Counted from the first letter of the stretch, positions 37,239 to 45,971 are shown. The stretch: DNA of 64,000 bases from an uncultured Sphingomonadaceae bacterium (GCA_947493325.1 CANLQI010000001.1:562501-626500), one strand, 5' to 3'. Notes: generated by a model not told the origin, from the sequence alone. Made by a program: numbers and translations.

Positions 37239-38236
37239 ATATCGACCTCACCGTTATCTGGGCGCTTATTATTGCCTTTGCCGTATTCATGTATGTTGTG
37301 ATGGACGGCTTCGACCTTGGCATCGGCATACTCTTTCCGGCGCTCAGCCGCGGTGCAGAACGCGACAAGGCGATGAACAGCGTGGCGCCGGTATGGGACG
37401 GCAATGAAACCTGGCTGGTGCTGGGCGGTGGCGGACTGTTCGCGGCGTTTCCGCTCGCCTATGCGATTATCCTGCCCGCCATCTATCCGCCGATTATAGC
37501 GATGCTGCTTGGTCTGGTATTTCGCGGCGTGGCATTTGAGGCGCGCTGGCGTGACCCCGCGCACGAGCGTTTCTGGGACTTTACCTTTACATCGGGTTCA
37601 ATCGTCGCGGCTTTCGCGCAGGGGGTGACTTTGGGCGCATTGTTGCAGGGTATCGAAGTCGAGGGCCGCGATTATGCCGGGGGCTGGCTTGACTGGCTGA
37701 CGCCTTACAGCATCCTGACCGGACTGGGCGTTGTGGCGGGTTATGCGTTGCTCGGCGCGACCTGGCTGATTTCCAAAACCGAAGGCGCGGTGCAGGATCA
37801 CGGCTTCCGTCTCGCCGCGATATGGATGCCCGCCACATTGGCGCTGATGGCCGCGGTGAGTATTTACACGCCGTTTCTGGATGCGGAATATTGGCGGCAC
37901 TGGTTCGCATGGCCGAACATTCTGTTTTCATCGCAGGTGCCGCTGCTGACCGGAATCATTGCCTTCATGCTGTACCGCAGCTTGAAAAAACGCCGTGAAT
38001 ATGCACCGTTTTTCCTCACCCTCGGGCTGTTTTTTCTGGGCATGGTGGGGCTGGGCGTATCGATGTTTCCCTATGTCGTGCCGGATCAGATTACGATATG
38101 GGACGCGGCCACGGTGCGCAGCAGCCAGATTTTCATGCTGGTGGGCACGGTGATCACTGTGCCGCTTATCCTGGGCTATACTGCCTGGGCATATTGGGTG
38201 TTTCGCGGCAAGGTCAGCGATGAAGGTTATCACTGA
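37235..38236 (+). CDS. cydB: Cytochrome bd ubiquinol oxidase subunit II
   Basis: 333 residues with eight helices. The start MNIDLTVIWALIIAFAVFMYVVMDGFDLGIGILFP and VAPVWDGNETWLVLGGGGLFAAFP are the CydB signature, and FEARWRDP follows. The ATG overlaps the cydA stop (ATGA, 4 bases). It supports the assembly of the heme-bearing subunit I. Confidence 0.96.
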   Translation: MNIDLTVIWALIIAFAVFMYVVMDGFDLGIGILFPALSRGAERDKAMNSVAPVWDGNETWLVLGGGGLFAAFPLAYAIILPAIYPPIIAMLLGLVFRGVAFEARWRDPAHERFWDFTFTSGSIVAAFAQGVTLGALLQGIEVEGRDYAGGWLDWLTPYSILTGLGVVAGYALLGATWLISKTEGAVQDHGFRLAAIWMPATLALMAAVSIYTPFLDAEYWRHWFAWPNILFSSQVPLLTGIIAFMLYRSLKKRREYAPFFLTLGLFFLGMVGLGVSMFPYVVPDQITIWDAATVRSSQIFMLVGTVITVPLILGYTAWAYWVFRGKVSDEGYH

Positions 38237-38358
38237 TGGATCCGCATGAGGCGCCGCTGTGGAAACGTCTCGGCTGGATGGCCGCCATCTGGCTGGCAAG
38301 CGTGCTGTTTCTGGCGGCAATAGCCTATATGATCCGGTGGTGGCTCGGCATGGGTTGA
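38236..38358 (+). CDS. DUF2474 small membrane subunit of bd oxidase (CydX-like)
   Basis: 40 codons, starting at an ATG that overlaps the cydB stop (TGATG). The product has a basic N-terminal segment (APLWKRLGWMAAIWLAS) and one membrane helix ending YMIRWWLGMG, as in DUF2474 proteins found next to CIO-type oxidases. By analogy with CydX/CydH it probably stabilises the hemes. It lies immediately after cydB. Confidence 0.85.
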   Translation: MDPHEAPLWKRLGWMAAIWLASVLFLAAIAYMIRWWLGMG

Positions 38359-38451
38359 GCCTTGCAAACGCCTGTCCTATATCCTTTGCAATATAATACA
38401 CACCCGCTTTGGCCCAGCGCCTGCTTAACCATGTGACCCAAGGATATTATT

Positions 38452-39348
38452 TTGGAAATCAGCAATTCTCCGCGCGCGCTGCATGGCAGTGATATTATGG
38501 CAAGTCCGATGGCGTGGGGCATGTGGCGCTTTGCCGGAGCTTCGCTGGCAAAGGCACATGAGCTGGTCGAGACTGTGCTGGAAACCGGCATCAATTTCTT
38601 TGATACGGCCGATATTTATGGTCTGGATGGCCCGCGTTTCGGTGCAGCAGAAGAATTGCTGGGCGCGGTATTTTCCGAAAAGCCAGAGCTGCGCGGGCAG
38701 ATGATATTGTCGAGCAAGGGCGGCATTACCCCGCCTGTGCCCTATGACAGCAGCGCGCAGTATCTGGAAAAAGCGATAGAGGATTCACTCAGGCGGATGC
38801 GCACGGAGCAGATCGATCTGTGGCATGTGCACCGTCCCGATATCCTGACGCATCCGGCGGAGCTTGCAGCCACGCTCGACAAGGCGGTGGCCAGCGGAAA
38901 AATCCGCGCAATTGGCGTGTCCAATTTTACGGTGGCGCAGATTGATGCGCTGCGCGCGTTTTTAAATGCACCGCTGGCAGTGACTCAGCCCGAGTTTTCC
39001 CCATTTCATCTGCAACCGATTGAAGACGGTCAACTTGATCAGGCGATGCAGCATGGCACCACCGTTATGGCCTGGTCCCCGCTGGGCGGCGGACGCATAT
39101 CCGATCCCCGGGCAGAGCGTGACCGTACGGTTGTGAATGTGTTGCAGGAGGTCGCCGATGCGCAGGATGTCTCGATATCCGCTGCGGCCTATAGCTGGAT
39201 CATGGCGCATCCCGCACAGCCCATCCCGATTATCGGTTCGCAAAATGTGGAACGCATCCGGGATGCGGCGACGGCATATGACGTGACGTGGAATCGTGAG
39301 GATTGGTACAAGGTCCTGGTGGCGAGCAGGGGCGAGGCTTTGCCTTAG
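38452..39348 (+). CDS. Aldo/keto reductase
   Basis: 298 residues forming a TIM barrel. Catalytic tetrad residues are D and Y in INFFDTADIYG, K in ILSSKGG, and H in LWHVHRPD. NADPH contacts are likely around AWSPLGGGRI and PIIGSQNVERI. It resembles the YdhF/oxidoreductase AKR branch. Translation from TTG at 38452 is supported by AAGGATATT upstream. The substrate is unknown; it stands alone. Confidence 0.88.
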   Translation: MEISNSPRALHGSDIMASPMAWGMWRFAGASLAKAHELVETVLETGINFFDTADIYGLDGPRFGAAEELLGAVFSEKPELRGQMILSSKGGITPPVPYDSSAQYLEKAIEDSLRRMRTEQIDLWHVHRPDILTHPAELAATLDKAVASGKIRAIGVSNFTVAQIDALRAFLNAPLAVTQPEFSPFHLQPIEDGQLDQAMQHGTTVMAWSPLGGGRISDPRAERDRTVVNVLQEVADAQDVSISAAAYSWIMAHPAQPIPIIGSQNVERIRDAATAYDVTWNREDWYKVLVASRGEALP

Positions 39349-39372
39349 GCACGCTTGTTTAAATGACGCTGT

Positions 39373-39472
39373 CATTCCCGCGAAGGCGGGAATCCATATT
39401 TCCCTAAGTTCGTATCTCGCTAAGTGAAACCGGAGCATCGGATTGCACGAGGCCCCGGATCGAGTCCGGGGC
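39373..39472. repeat. Two short intergenic inverted repeats
   Basis: ATTCCCGC-GAAG-GCGGGAAT at 39374-39393 belongs to a repeat family also found at 39885, 48555, 48682, 52609, 52662, 63214 and 63383. GCCCCGGA-TCGAG-TCCGGGGC at 39452-39472 is followed by AACATTTTT. It may terminate the reductase transcript. Confidence 0.75.
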
Positions 39473-39513
39473 AACATTTTTCTAAATTCACTGCGCTTAT
39501 TAAGAAAAATTGT

Positions 39514-39588
39514 TGGCTGGGGTGGCAGGGATCGAACCTGCGAATGCCGCTACCAAAAAGCGGTGCCTTACCACTTGGCCACACCCCA
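39514..39588 (-). tRNA. tRNA-Gln (UUG)
   Basis: A 75-nt cloverleaf with encoded CCA. The acceptor is TGGGGTG/CACCCCA, the anticodon stem CCGCT/AGCGG around TTTTGGT gives anticodon TTG, and the T-arm has GTTCGATCC. Confidence 0.95.
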
Positions 39589-40039
39589 GCAACAAAGGCG
39601 GCTATTAACGGACTTATATGCATGGGGCAAGGGATTGTATCAGTTTTTTTGGGAGCTTGGGTTTAGCTGTCTTTTGGCTCGCTCTGGTTTTGGATTTGAT
39701 GCCCTCATGGGCATAAGTCGGCACCGGCCCGTTCCCCCACCCAACTACCCGATGCGGTAAAGTGGCATAGTGCTTATATCCCCCAAGCAGGTAACCAAAT
39801 ATTTTGAATTTAGGAACTTCGTCACCCCGGACTTGATCGGGGGTCCAACTCCCGCCGCTTCAGGTAAGTGCAAATTCAGGGAATGGATTCCCGCCTACGC
39901 GGGAATGACAAATTACATATCGGAATGGTATAATTGCCAATGGCATCGGGGGTTTAGGCGGGGGAGCGGGCCGGTACCGACTTGTGAGCAAGAGTGAGCA
40001 AAAAAAGACTGTCGCCAACCGGTGACCATCCCGTAAATC
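39589..40039. repeat. Repeat-filled gap with a split long palindrome, copy B
   Basis: No gene is visible in these 451 bases. Left arm 39715-39755 (starting AAGTCGGCACCGGCCCG) and right arm 39943-39983 (ending CGGGCCGGTACCGACTT) are imperfect complements of each other over 41 bases. They are separated by 187 bases that contain a CACCCCGGACTTGATCGGGGGTCC unit (39820-39846), a GGATTCCCGCCTACGCGGGAATGAC unit (39885-39909) and GGAATGGTATAATTGCC (39922-39938). To the right, GTGAGCAAGAGTGAGC matches the flank of copy C. Confidence 0.75.
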
Positions 40040-41137
40040 CTAAAACAGCCGTTGTACCCAGCCATGGGTATCTGGCGCTTTGCCGCGCTGTATATCGACC
40101 AGGCGGCTGCGCATTTTTTCGGTGACCTGACCCGTGCCGCCGCTGCCGACAGTAAATTCACCATCAGCAGATTTGACGGTTCCGACTGCGGTAACAACCG
40201 CTGCCGTGCCGCAGGCAAAAGTCTCCAGAAGCTTGCCGCTCTGAGCGTCGCTGCACCATGCATCGAAACTATACGGCTCTTCGCTGACCTCATATCCTTC
40301 TTCACGGGCGAGCGTCATGATCGAATCGCGGGTAATGCCGGGCAGGATTGTGCCGGTGAGCGGCGGGGTGACAATCTTTCCGCCGTCCTGCACGAAAAAC
40401 AGGTTCATACCGCCCAGTTCTTCCACCCATTTGCGTTCGGCCGCGTCCAGAAACACCACCTGGTCGCATCCCTGTTTGATGGCTTCGGACTGGGCGATAA
40501 GGCTGGCCGCGTAATTGCCGCCGCATTTGGCCGCGCCCGTGCCGCCGGGTGCCGCGCGGCTGTAATCCTGCGATGCCCAGATGGTAATCGCCTTGGCCCC
40601 GCCCTTGAAATAGGAACCCACTGACGATGCGATGACCATATAGAGATATTCCTTGGCCGGACGTACGCCCAGAAACACCTCGCTTGCGAACATAAAGGGG
40701 CGCAGGTACAGCGCGCCGCCATCGCCGGGCGGTATCCAGGCGCGGTCGGTTTCCACAATCTTGCCGATGGATGCGAGGAACATTTCCTCGGGAAGCTCGG
40801 GCATTGCCATGCGCCGGGCGGAATCCTGAAACCGCCGGGCATTGGCTTCGGGCCGGAACAGTGCCGTGCCGCCGTCCTGCAGCTTATAGGCTTTCATGCC
40901 TTCGAAAATTTCCTGCGCATAATGCAGCACGGAAGACGCAGGGTCCATCGGGATCGGCGCACGCGCTTCGATGCGGGCATCGTGCCAGCCGCGACCTTCC
41001 GTATAGTTAATCACCGCCATATGGTCGGTGAAAACCGTTCCGAATCCGGGGTTTTCGAGCAGCTTTTCGCGCTGCGCATCTGCAACAGGATTCGCATTGG
41101 GGCGAAGGTCAAATGTGGGTGCGTCCGGGCCGGTCAT
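40040..41137 (-). CDS. ilvE: Branched-chain amino acid aminotransferase
   Basis: 365 residues, fold-type IV PLP enzyme of the longer (BCAT2-like) form. Motifs include HYAQEIFEGMKAY, FRPEANARRF, LYLRPFMFA, K204 in GGTGAAKCGGNYA (Schiff-base lysine), and EVSEEPYSF plus ETFACGTAAVVT. It catalyses the last step in Leu, Ile and Val synthesis. It is divergent from the MarR gene, with 107 bases for both promoters. Confidence 0.96.
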   Translation of the reverse strand: MTGPDAPTFDLRPNANPVADAQREKLLENPGFGTVFTDHMAVINYTEGRGWHDARIEARAPIPMDPASSVLHYAQEIFEGMKAYKLQDGGTALFRPEANARRFQDSARRMAMPELPEEMFLASIGKIVETDRAWIPPGDGGALYLRPFMFASEVFLGVRPAKEYLYMVIASSVGSYFKGGAKAITIWASQDYSRAAPGGTGAAKCGGNYAASLIAQSEAIKQGCDQVVFLDAAERKWVEELGGMNLFFVQDGGKIVTPPLTGTILPGITRDSIMTLAREEGYEVSEEPYSFDAWCSDAQSGKLLETFACGTAAVVTAVGTVKSADGEFTVGSGGTGQVTEKMRSRLVDIQRGKAPDTHGWVQRLF

Positions 41138-41244
41138 ATCGTCCTCATGGGGCTGAATTGCGCGAATCTGATTGCATCATAATACAGCCGATATGGCAAT
41201 GCGTTGTACTTGCGCTGGATTAGCCATGCTGGCAAGACAGGTCA

Positions 41245-41781
41245 ATGGCTGACCAACTTCCTTCCTCATCTTCACCTATGCCGCCTTCCGGTGCCACACA
41301 GTCGGCTGCCGCATCGCCGCTCTTCCTGCGTGAGGATGAGGTGCGGCGGGGTATGGAATTGCTGCATTTCGGCTATATGCGCCTGACCCGTGCAGCCGAT
41401 GTACGGCTGGAAGCGGAGGGGCTGGGCCGCGCCCATCAACGCGCGCTGTATTTCATTGCCCGCAGCCCGGATCTGACAGTGACTCAGCTCTTGCAGAGGC
41501 TGGCGATTACAAAACAGTCGCTGGGCCGTGTGCTAAAAGATCTGGATGTGCGCGGATATCTGGAAAGCCGCCCCGGGCGTAATGACCGGCGGCAAAAAAT
41601 GCTGCGGCTCACAAGGGCGGGCGCTGCACTGGAGAGCGAATTGTTTGACGCGCTTCGTCAGAAACTATCCGCCGCCTATCAGCATGCGGGGCAGGACGCC
41701 GTGACGGGGTTCTGGCGCGTGCTGGAAGGATTATTGCCCGAAGCGGATCGTGCAATTCTCGCTGACATCACGAAACGCTAG
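41245..41781 (+). CDS. MarR family transcriptional regulator
   Basis: 178 residues. A Pro/Ser-rich N-terminus (~25) precedes a MarR winged helix: LTVTQLLQRLAITKQSLGRVLKDLDVRGYLESRPGRNDRRQKMLRLT, with the D-R in the wing. It resembles the PetP/PadR-like branch of alphaproteobacteria. Its divergent placement suggests it may regulate ilvE or itself; not shown. It converges on the amidase gene with a four-base gap. Confidence 0.9.
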   Translation: MADQLPSSSSPMPPSGATQSAAASPLFLREDEVRRGMELLHFGYMRLTRAADVRLEAEGLGRAHQRALYFIARSPDLTVTQLLQRLAITKQSLGRVLKDLDVRGYLESRPGRNDRRQKMLRLTRAGAALESELFDALRQKLSAAYQHAGQDAVTGFWRVLEGLLPEADRAILADITKR

Positions 41782-41785
41782 CTGT

Positions 41786-43456
41786 TTATTTTGGCAGCAG
41801 CATTTCGACAGTGGCGCGATATGCGGGCTTTGTCCGCGCCTTGCTCGCCTGTTCAAACGCATAACCTGCCTTGATGACATCATGGTCGGCCCATTGGGTG
41901 CCGATAATGCTTAGCCCCACGGGCAGCCCCTCAATATATCCCATCGGTACGGTGATATGCGGATAACCGGCCACGGCGGGAAGCTGGCTCTGGCTCGGCC
42001 CGCTGAAATTATCGCCGTTCACGGCATCGCTGACCCATGCCGGGCCATTGCTTGGGCCAATCAGGAACCGGACATCGTTTTCGCGCAGCAAACGGTCAAT
42101 CCCTTTTGGTCCCGCGAGTGATTTTGCATTGCGCTTTGCGGCCTTGTACGCTGGATCGTCCAGCCCTTCCTGCTGCTCTGCAAGTTCGAACAGATCCTGT
42201 CCAAACCAGCGCAATTCGGTGTCGGCATTGGCTTTGTTAAATGCGATCAGGTCAGCCAGCGTGCGGGTTTTGACGGTGGCGGGCGTAGAGGCCAGATAGG
42301 CGTTCATATCGGCCTTGAGCTCCACCATTAACACCGTGAATTCAGCTTCACCCAGATCGCCAAAACCGCTGCGCGTGTCGGCAATATCGATCAGAACCGC
42401 GCCTGCCGCCTCCAATTGCCTGAGAGACGCGTCAAATATCTCCTGTATGTCGGGATTATCGCCCACCCGGTCGCGCATCACGCCAATGCGCATGCCCTGC
42501 AGATAGTCCGCGCTCAGACCGCTGGCGAAATCAGCGGCATATGTGTCCGCATCTTTCGTGGACGCATCCGCTGGATCACTTCCCGCCATGGCGGTGAGCA
42601 TCAGCGCTGCATCACGCACATTGCGGGTCATCGGGCCTGCGGTGTCCTGACTATGGCTGATCGGCACGATATGCGTGCGCGACACAAGTCCGACCGTGGG
42701 CTTGAACCCGACCAGCCCGTTAATCGCCGCCGGACAGGTAATGGAACCGTCGGTTTCCGTGCCGACCGTGCCCGCCGCCAGACTGGCTGCCGCCGCCGCG
42801 CCGCTGCCGGAGGAAGAGCCGCAGCTGTTACGGTCCAGAGCATAGGGATTGCGCACAAGGCCGCCCACGCTGCTCCATCCGCTGGTGGAATTGCTGGAGC
42901 GGATATTCGCCCATTGTGACAGGTTGGTCTTGCCCAGTATAATCGCGCCTGCCGCTTTCAGCCGCGTCACCATCGGTGCATCGCGGTTCGTGATGTTTTG
43001 CAGCAACGCGGTGGAGCCGGCGGTGGTCGGCACCGGTCCTGCAACCTCGATATTATCCTTCACCATCACCGGAATACCGTGCAATGGCCCGCGTATCTTC
43101 CCCGCTGCCCGCTCGGCATCCAGCCGTGCCGCTTCGGCGAGCACATTTGGCATGATATTGATGACCGAGCGCAAATGCGGGCCGCCCTCGCGTGCGCGGT
43201 CGATGCGGCCTATCCGGTCGATATAGCCGCTGACCAGTTCGCTGCTGGTCACATCGCCGCGCGCCAGACGATCCGACAGCTCGGCAATGGAAAGCTCCTC
43301 CACATCATAGAAAATGGCTGGAGATTCTACCTGCGCATCCATAGCTATATCGCCGGATTGCGACGATGCAGCGACAGGCATGCCGATCGCAGCGCATCCC
43401 GCAAGCAGCGCCAATGACAGATATTCAAGTGACAGATATTTAAATGATGCAGCCAT
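41786..43456 (-). CDS. Exported amidase, amidase-signature family
   Basis: About 556 residues. The Ser-cisSer-Lys triad is visible: Lys in PVMVKDNIEVAG, cis-Ser in NSCGSSSGSGAAAA and nucleophile Ser in TDGSITCPA. The N-terminus has a hydrophobic segment with a possible lipobox (LLAGC21); an unusual internal repetition KYLSLEYLSL sits just before it. Relatives are often annotated as GatA-like amidases, but export excludes Glu-tRNA amidotransfer. GGGAG six bases upstream supports the ATG at 43456. Upstream on the same strand lie a hairpin and an 18-codon ORF (43662-43718), which may form its leader. Confidence 0.88.
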   Translation of the reverse strand: MAASFKYLSLEYLSLALLAGCAAIGMPVAASSQSGDIAMDAQVESPAIFYDVEELSIAELSDRLARGDVTSSELVSGYIDRIGRIDRAREGGPHLRSVINIMPNVLAEAARLDAERAAGKIRGPLHGIPVMVKDNIEVAGPVPTTAGSTALLQNITNRDAPMVTRLKAAGAIILGKTNLSQWANIRSSNSTSGWSSVGGLVRNPYALDRNSCGSSSGSGAAAAASLAAGTVGTETDGSITCPAAINGLVGFKPTVGLVSRTHIVPISHSQDTAGPMTRNVRDAALMLTAMAGSDPADASTKDADTYAADFASGLSADYLQGMRIGVMRDRVGDNPDIQEIFDASLRQLEAAGAVLIDIADTRSGFGDLGEAEFTVLMVELKADMNAYLASTPATVKTRTLADLIAFNKANADTELRWFGQDLFELAEQQEGLDDPAYKAAKRNAKSLAGPKGIDRLLRENDVRFLIGPSNGPAWVSDAVNGDNFSGPSQSQLPAVAGYPHITVPMGYIEGLPVGLSIIGTQWADHDVIKAGYAFEQASKARTKPAYRATVEMLLPK

Positions 43457-43550
43457 CGTCATCTCCCGTTTCCTGCACGGAACCTGACAGTTTTTGCGGC
43501 AGTTGAGAAGGGCTATTGTGGGCGACATCCATGGAATGGACCATAATAAT

Positions 43551-43585
43551 GGAAAGAGCCGCCGGGACTGATCCCGCGCGGCTCT
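43551..43585 (-). terminator. Strong hairpin (terminator or attenuator) upstream of the amidase gene
   Basis: On the minus strand AGAGCCGC-GCGGGA-TCAG-TCCCG-GCGGCTCT, a 13-bp stem with one bulge, followed by TTTCC. It lies between the 18-codon ORF and the amidase start and could terminate the short transcript or attenuate the amidase. Confidence 0.65.
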
Positions 43586-43661
43586 CTACATGGTCAGCGG
43601 CCGGAAGTGCCGCCAGTTGGAATATCCAAATGCTATATTAGCAAACCAGTCTTGCTAAAAA

Positions 43662-43718
43662 TTAGCGGACGTTACTCCAAACGGACTTGACCGACCCCTG
43701 TGCTGAACCATGAGACAT
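43662..43718 (-). CDS. Very short ORF with an extended Shine-Dalgarno (leader peptide candidate)
   Basis: 18 codons giving MSHGSAQGSVKSVWSNVR. The preceding GAAAGGAGGTGATCC (43720-43734) is complementary over 15 bases to the 3' tail of 16S rRNA, with ideal spacing to the ATG. An in-frame upstream ATG at 43763, itself with CGGAG seven bases before, would lengthen the product to 33 residues. Downstream on the same strand are a strong hairpin and the amidase gene. It could be a leader peptide or an independent small protein; I do not recognise it. Expression is probable given the SD, function unknown. Confidence 0.5.
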   Translation of the reverse strand: MSHGSAQGSVKSVWSNVR

Positions 43719-43911
43719 CGGATCACCTCCTTTCGCTTGTTGAAAATATGACGCTGTAACCATGAGCATTCTCCGGTTGTTGCATCATAAGTAGTGAATC
43801 AATTCGCGGATAACGACAAGGCTTGTAATTTATTTTTTTGCTGTCACAATAGTTCGCCTGCGCATCCAAGATGGCAGCATTCCTGACATCGCTAAATCTA
43901 CTTGGGCAAAT

Positions 43912-44472
43912 CTACTTGCGGCAATCCTCGACCACGCGCGTGAATTCGGGCCAGATCGGTATTGCAAGCGCCGCTGTGCCAGATGTTTCCACGGTAAAAC
44001 GGCCGCGGCTGAACGCGATTTGGTCGAGCAGGTTGTTGCTGGATTGCACGCGCGCGGTGATAAAGGGGGGATTGCCTCCGCTTGATGCAGGAAGCCTGCG
44101 CTGCGCCGCTGTAGTACGGATCAGCATTTGTGCATTTCCTTGCGCTTGCCCTGCGCGCGATAGGGTGACGCTGCGCTGTGCGCGGTCGCATTGCACCATG
44201 AAATCCGCTTGGCGGCCCGCCGTACCGAACAAGGCGGTCGATCCCCGGTTATTCTGCCGATATGTCCAATCACCCGGAGTAATCGGCCAATCGCGCCAGT
44301 CACCGGATGCAGGTGCTACAGGGGCGGGAGCCGGAGTGGGCGTCACGACCACCGGTGCCTGCGGCTGCGGCTGCGGCGCGGGGGCGGGCGGCGGCGAAGA
44401 GGACGGCACACATGCGGATAAAGCGATGACGGTGGTCAGGGCGGTGATCTTCAGGGGAAAATATTTTTGCAT
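43912..44472 (-). CDS. Putative lipoprotein with Pro/Gln-rich linker
   Basis: 186 residues. The lipoprotein signal ends LSAC. A Pro/Ala/Gln-rich linker (about 22-55) follows, then a globular part with WRDWPITPGDWTYRQNNRGSTALFG and FMVQCDRAQRSVTLSRAG, ending VVEDCRK; two Cys may pair. Proteins of this form recur in sphingomonads with no known role. The ATG at 44472 is chosen for the signal; the frame opens further upstream into the TlyA promoter region without homology. It is divergent from tlyA. Confidence 0.75.
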   Translation of the reverse strand: MQKYFPLKITALTTVIALSACVPSSSPPPAPAPQPQPQAPVVVTPTPAPAPVAPASGDWRDWPITPGDWTYRQNNRGSTALFGTAGRQADFMVQCDRAQRSVTLSRAGQAQGNAQMLIRTTAAQRRLPASSGGNPPFITARVQSSNNLLDQIAFSRGRFTVETSGTAALAIPIWPEFTRVVEDCRK

Positions 44473-44577
44473 ATGACGGGATGTAATTGCCCTGCGCCAA
44501 AGCCTCAAGGTCAAATATGCATATGCTGAAAATAGTTGTTGGAAACTATGGTGATGCACGGTTAGATTGATGGCCTG

Positions 44578-45333
44578 ATGACCGGCGCCCCAAAGAAACC
44601 GAAAAAAATGCGCGCAGACCAACTGCTTGTCGAACGTGCCCTGGTGGACAGCGCGGCGCAAGGGCAGGCGGCGATTATGGCCGGGCTTGTTTTTCATCAA
44701 GAACAGAAAATCACGACCGCGGGCCAGCAAATGTCCGCTGATGCCGCGATTGAGCTGCGCGGCAAGGATCATCCATGGGTGTCGCGCGGGGGTCTGAAAC
44801 TGGACCATGGGCTGACGCATTTCGGTGTCGATGTGCGCGGCTGGACGGCGATGGATGTGGGCAGTTCAACGGGTGGTTTCACCGATGTGCTGCTGTCGCG
44901 CGGCGCAGATCATGTGTTCGCGGTCGACAGTGGTACCAACCAGCTCGCGTGGAAATTGCGGCAGGACGCCCGCGTCACTGTGCATGAACAGACCAGCGCG
45001 CGCATTTTAACCGATACGCATATCGGCCGCGCCATCGATATTGCCGTGTGCGATGCGAGTTTCATCAAACTGGCCGATGTGTTGCCCGTACCGCTCGGTT
45101 TCGTGCGGCAGGGCGGCTGGCTGGTGGCGCTTATCAAGCCGCAGTTTGAGGTGGAACGCCATGAAGTGGGTGAGGGCGGCGTGGTGCGCGATGCCGTCCT
45201 GCATGCCCGCGTTTGCGATGAAGTGTCCGCGTGGCTGGAAAGTACCGGCTGGGCGGTGCAGGGCATAACCGAAAGCCCTATTACAGGCCCAAGCGGAAAT
45301 GTGGAGTTTCTGATCGGCGGGGTGAAGGGGTGA
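44578..45333 (+). CDS. tlyA: TlyA-family rRNA 2'-O-methyltransferase
   Basis: 251 residues. An N-terminal S4 RNA-binding domain (MRADQLLVERALVDSAAQGQAAIMAG) precedes a FtsJ-like SAM domain. It contains WVSRGGLKL (K of the tetrad), MDVGSSTGGFTDVLLSRGA (SAM loop), CDASFIKL and LIKPQFEVE (D and K), and the Glu in VEFLIGG. TlyA methylates cytidines in 16S and/or 23S rRNA. Hemolysin naming is historical. The gene is followed by a repeat cluster. Confidence 0.93.
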   Translation: MTGAPKKPKKMRADQLLVERALVDSAAQGQAAIMAGLVFHQEQKITTAGQQMSADAAIELRGKDHPWVSRGGLKLDHGLTHFGVDVRGWTAMDVGSSTGGFTDVLLSRGADHVFAVDSGTNQLAWKLRQDARVTVHEQTSARILTDTHIGRAIDIAVCDASFIKLADVLPVPLGFVRQGGWLVALIKPQFEVERHEVGEGGVVRDAVLHARVCDEVSAWLESTGWAVQGITESPITGPSGNVEFLIGGVKG

Positions 45334-45971
45334 GCGGTTTTTTACAATCCACCTTGCCGCGCAGCGAACTAGCCATGAGGTCAAAAAGACTCTGGCAGCC
45401 ACAGCTTGTACTACTGTCATCTTGTACTGCCGTCATCCAACCCGCCACCGTCACCCTGACTCCAAAATCGTCATCCTGACTCCAAAATCGCCCTGCATGA
45501 ACTCCAACCGTCATCCTGAACTTGTTTCAACCGTCATCCTGAACTTGTTTCAACCGTCATCCTGAACTTGTTTCAGGATCCATCGTGCAGTTACAGGACA
45601 GTTTCTGCCAATTGTGCGCAATGCTTGCCGTTAGCGCAGTGCCACATTCCCAAAACAGCGATCAGTTTAGAAATGGATCCTGAAACAGTCATGCTGAACT
45701 TGTTTCAGTATCAGGGTGACAGTTGGAGTTCATGCAGGACGGGGAGTCTATTCAAAGCGGCTCACTCATCCACAGCCCCTTTCAATGTAGGAATTCGCTT
45801 GCTAGCCAAATCGCGATATGAAATGTCCCATCAGCATAATTACATTGGCCCAAGCAACGACTCATCCATAAAACCACCACTTGATCTTCAATAGACCCCC
45901 GAATCGCGTTACCTTTGTCACCTTTTGCAGATAATTCGCGTTACTCAATTCACGTTACCAGGAAATAATCC
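45334..45971. repeat. Composite repeat cluster (638-base gap)
   Basis: No gene is visible. It holds a 20-bp unit in tandem (TGACTCCAAAATCG core) at 45451-45490, three exact-to-near tandem 23-bp units CCGTCATCCTGAACTTGTTTCA(A/G) at 45508-45576, and GGATCCTGAAACAGTCATGC at 45675 continuing to CAGTATCAGGGTGAC. It is bounded by a 17-bp inverted repeat CCTGCATGAACTCCAAC (45492-45508) and its complement (45722-45738). The 23-bp unit is the sphingomonad CGTCATCCTGAACTTGTTTCAGGATCC type and also appears, degraded, at 63317-63350. Confidence 0.8.

Noticed and set aside
39514-39983. Possible integration (att) site at tRNA-Gln, because repeats follow it
   Set aside because: No integrase or duplicated tRNA end is seen; the repeats are dispersed palindromes found elsewhere in the window.
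43720-43734. 15-base identity with the 3' end of 16S rRNA on the plus strand, as if part of an rRNA gene
   Set aside because: Identity stops at both ends and no other rRNA sequence is near; it is better explained as an extended SD on the minus strand.
43871-44476. 201-residue Gly/Ala/Arg-rich ORF on the plus strand
   Set aside because: Antisense of the Pro/Gln-rich linker of the lipoprotein gene; the repeat-like content is a strand effect.
45508-45576. Three tandem 23-bp units resembling the start of a CRISPR array
   Set aside because: Units abut directly without spacers, no cas gene is near, and the unit belongs to a dispersed intergenic repeat type.
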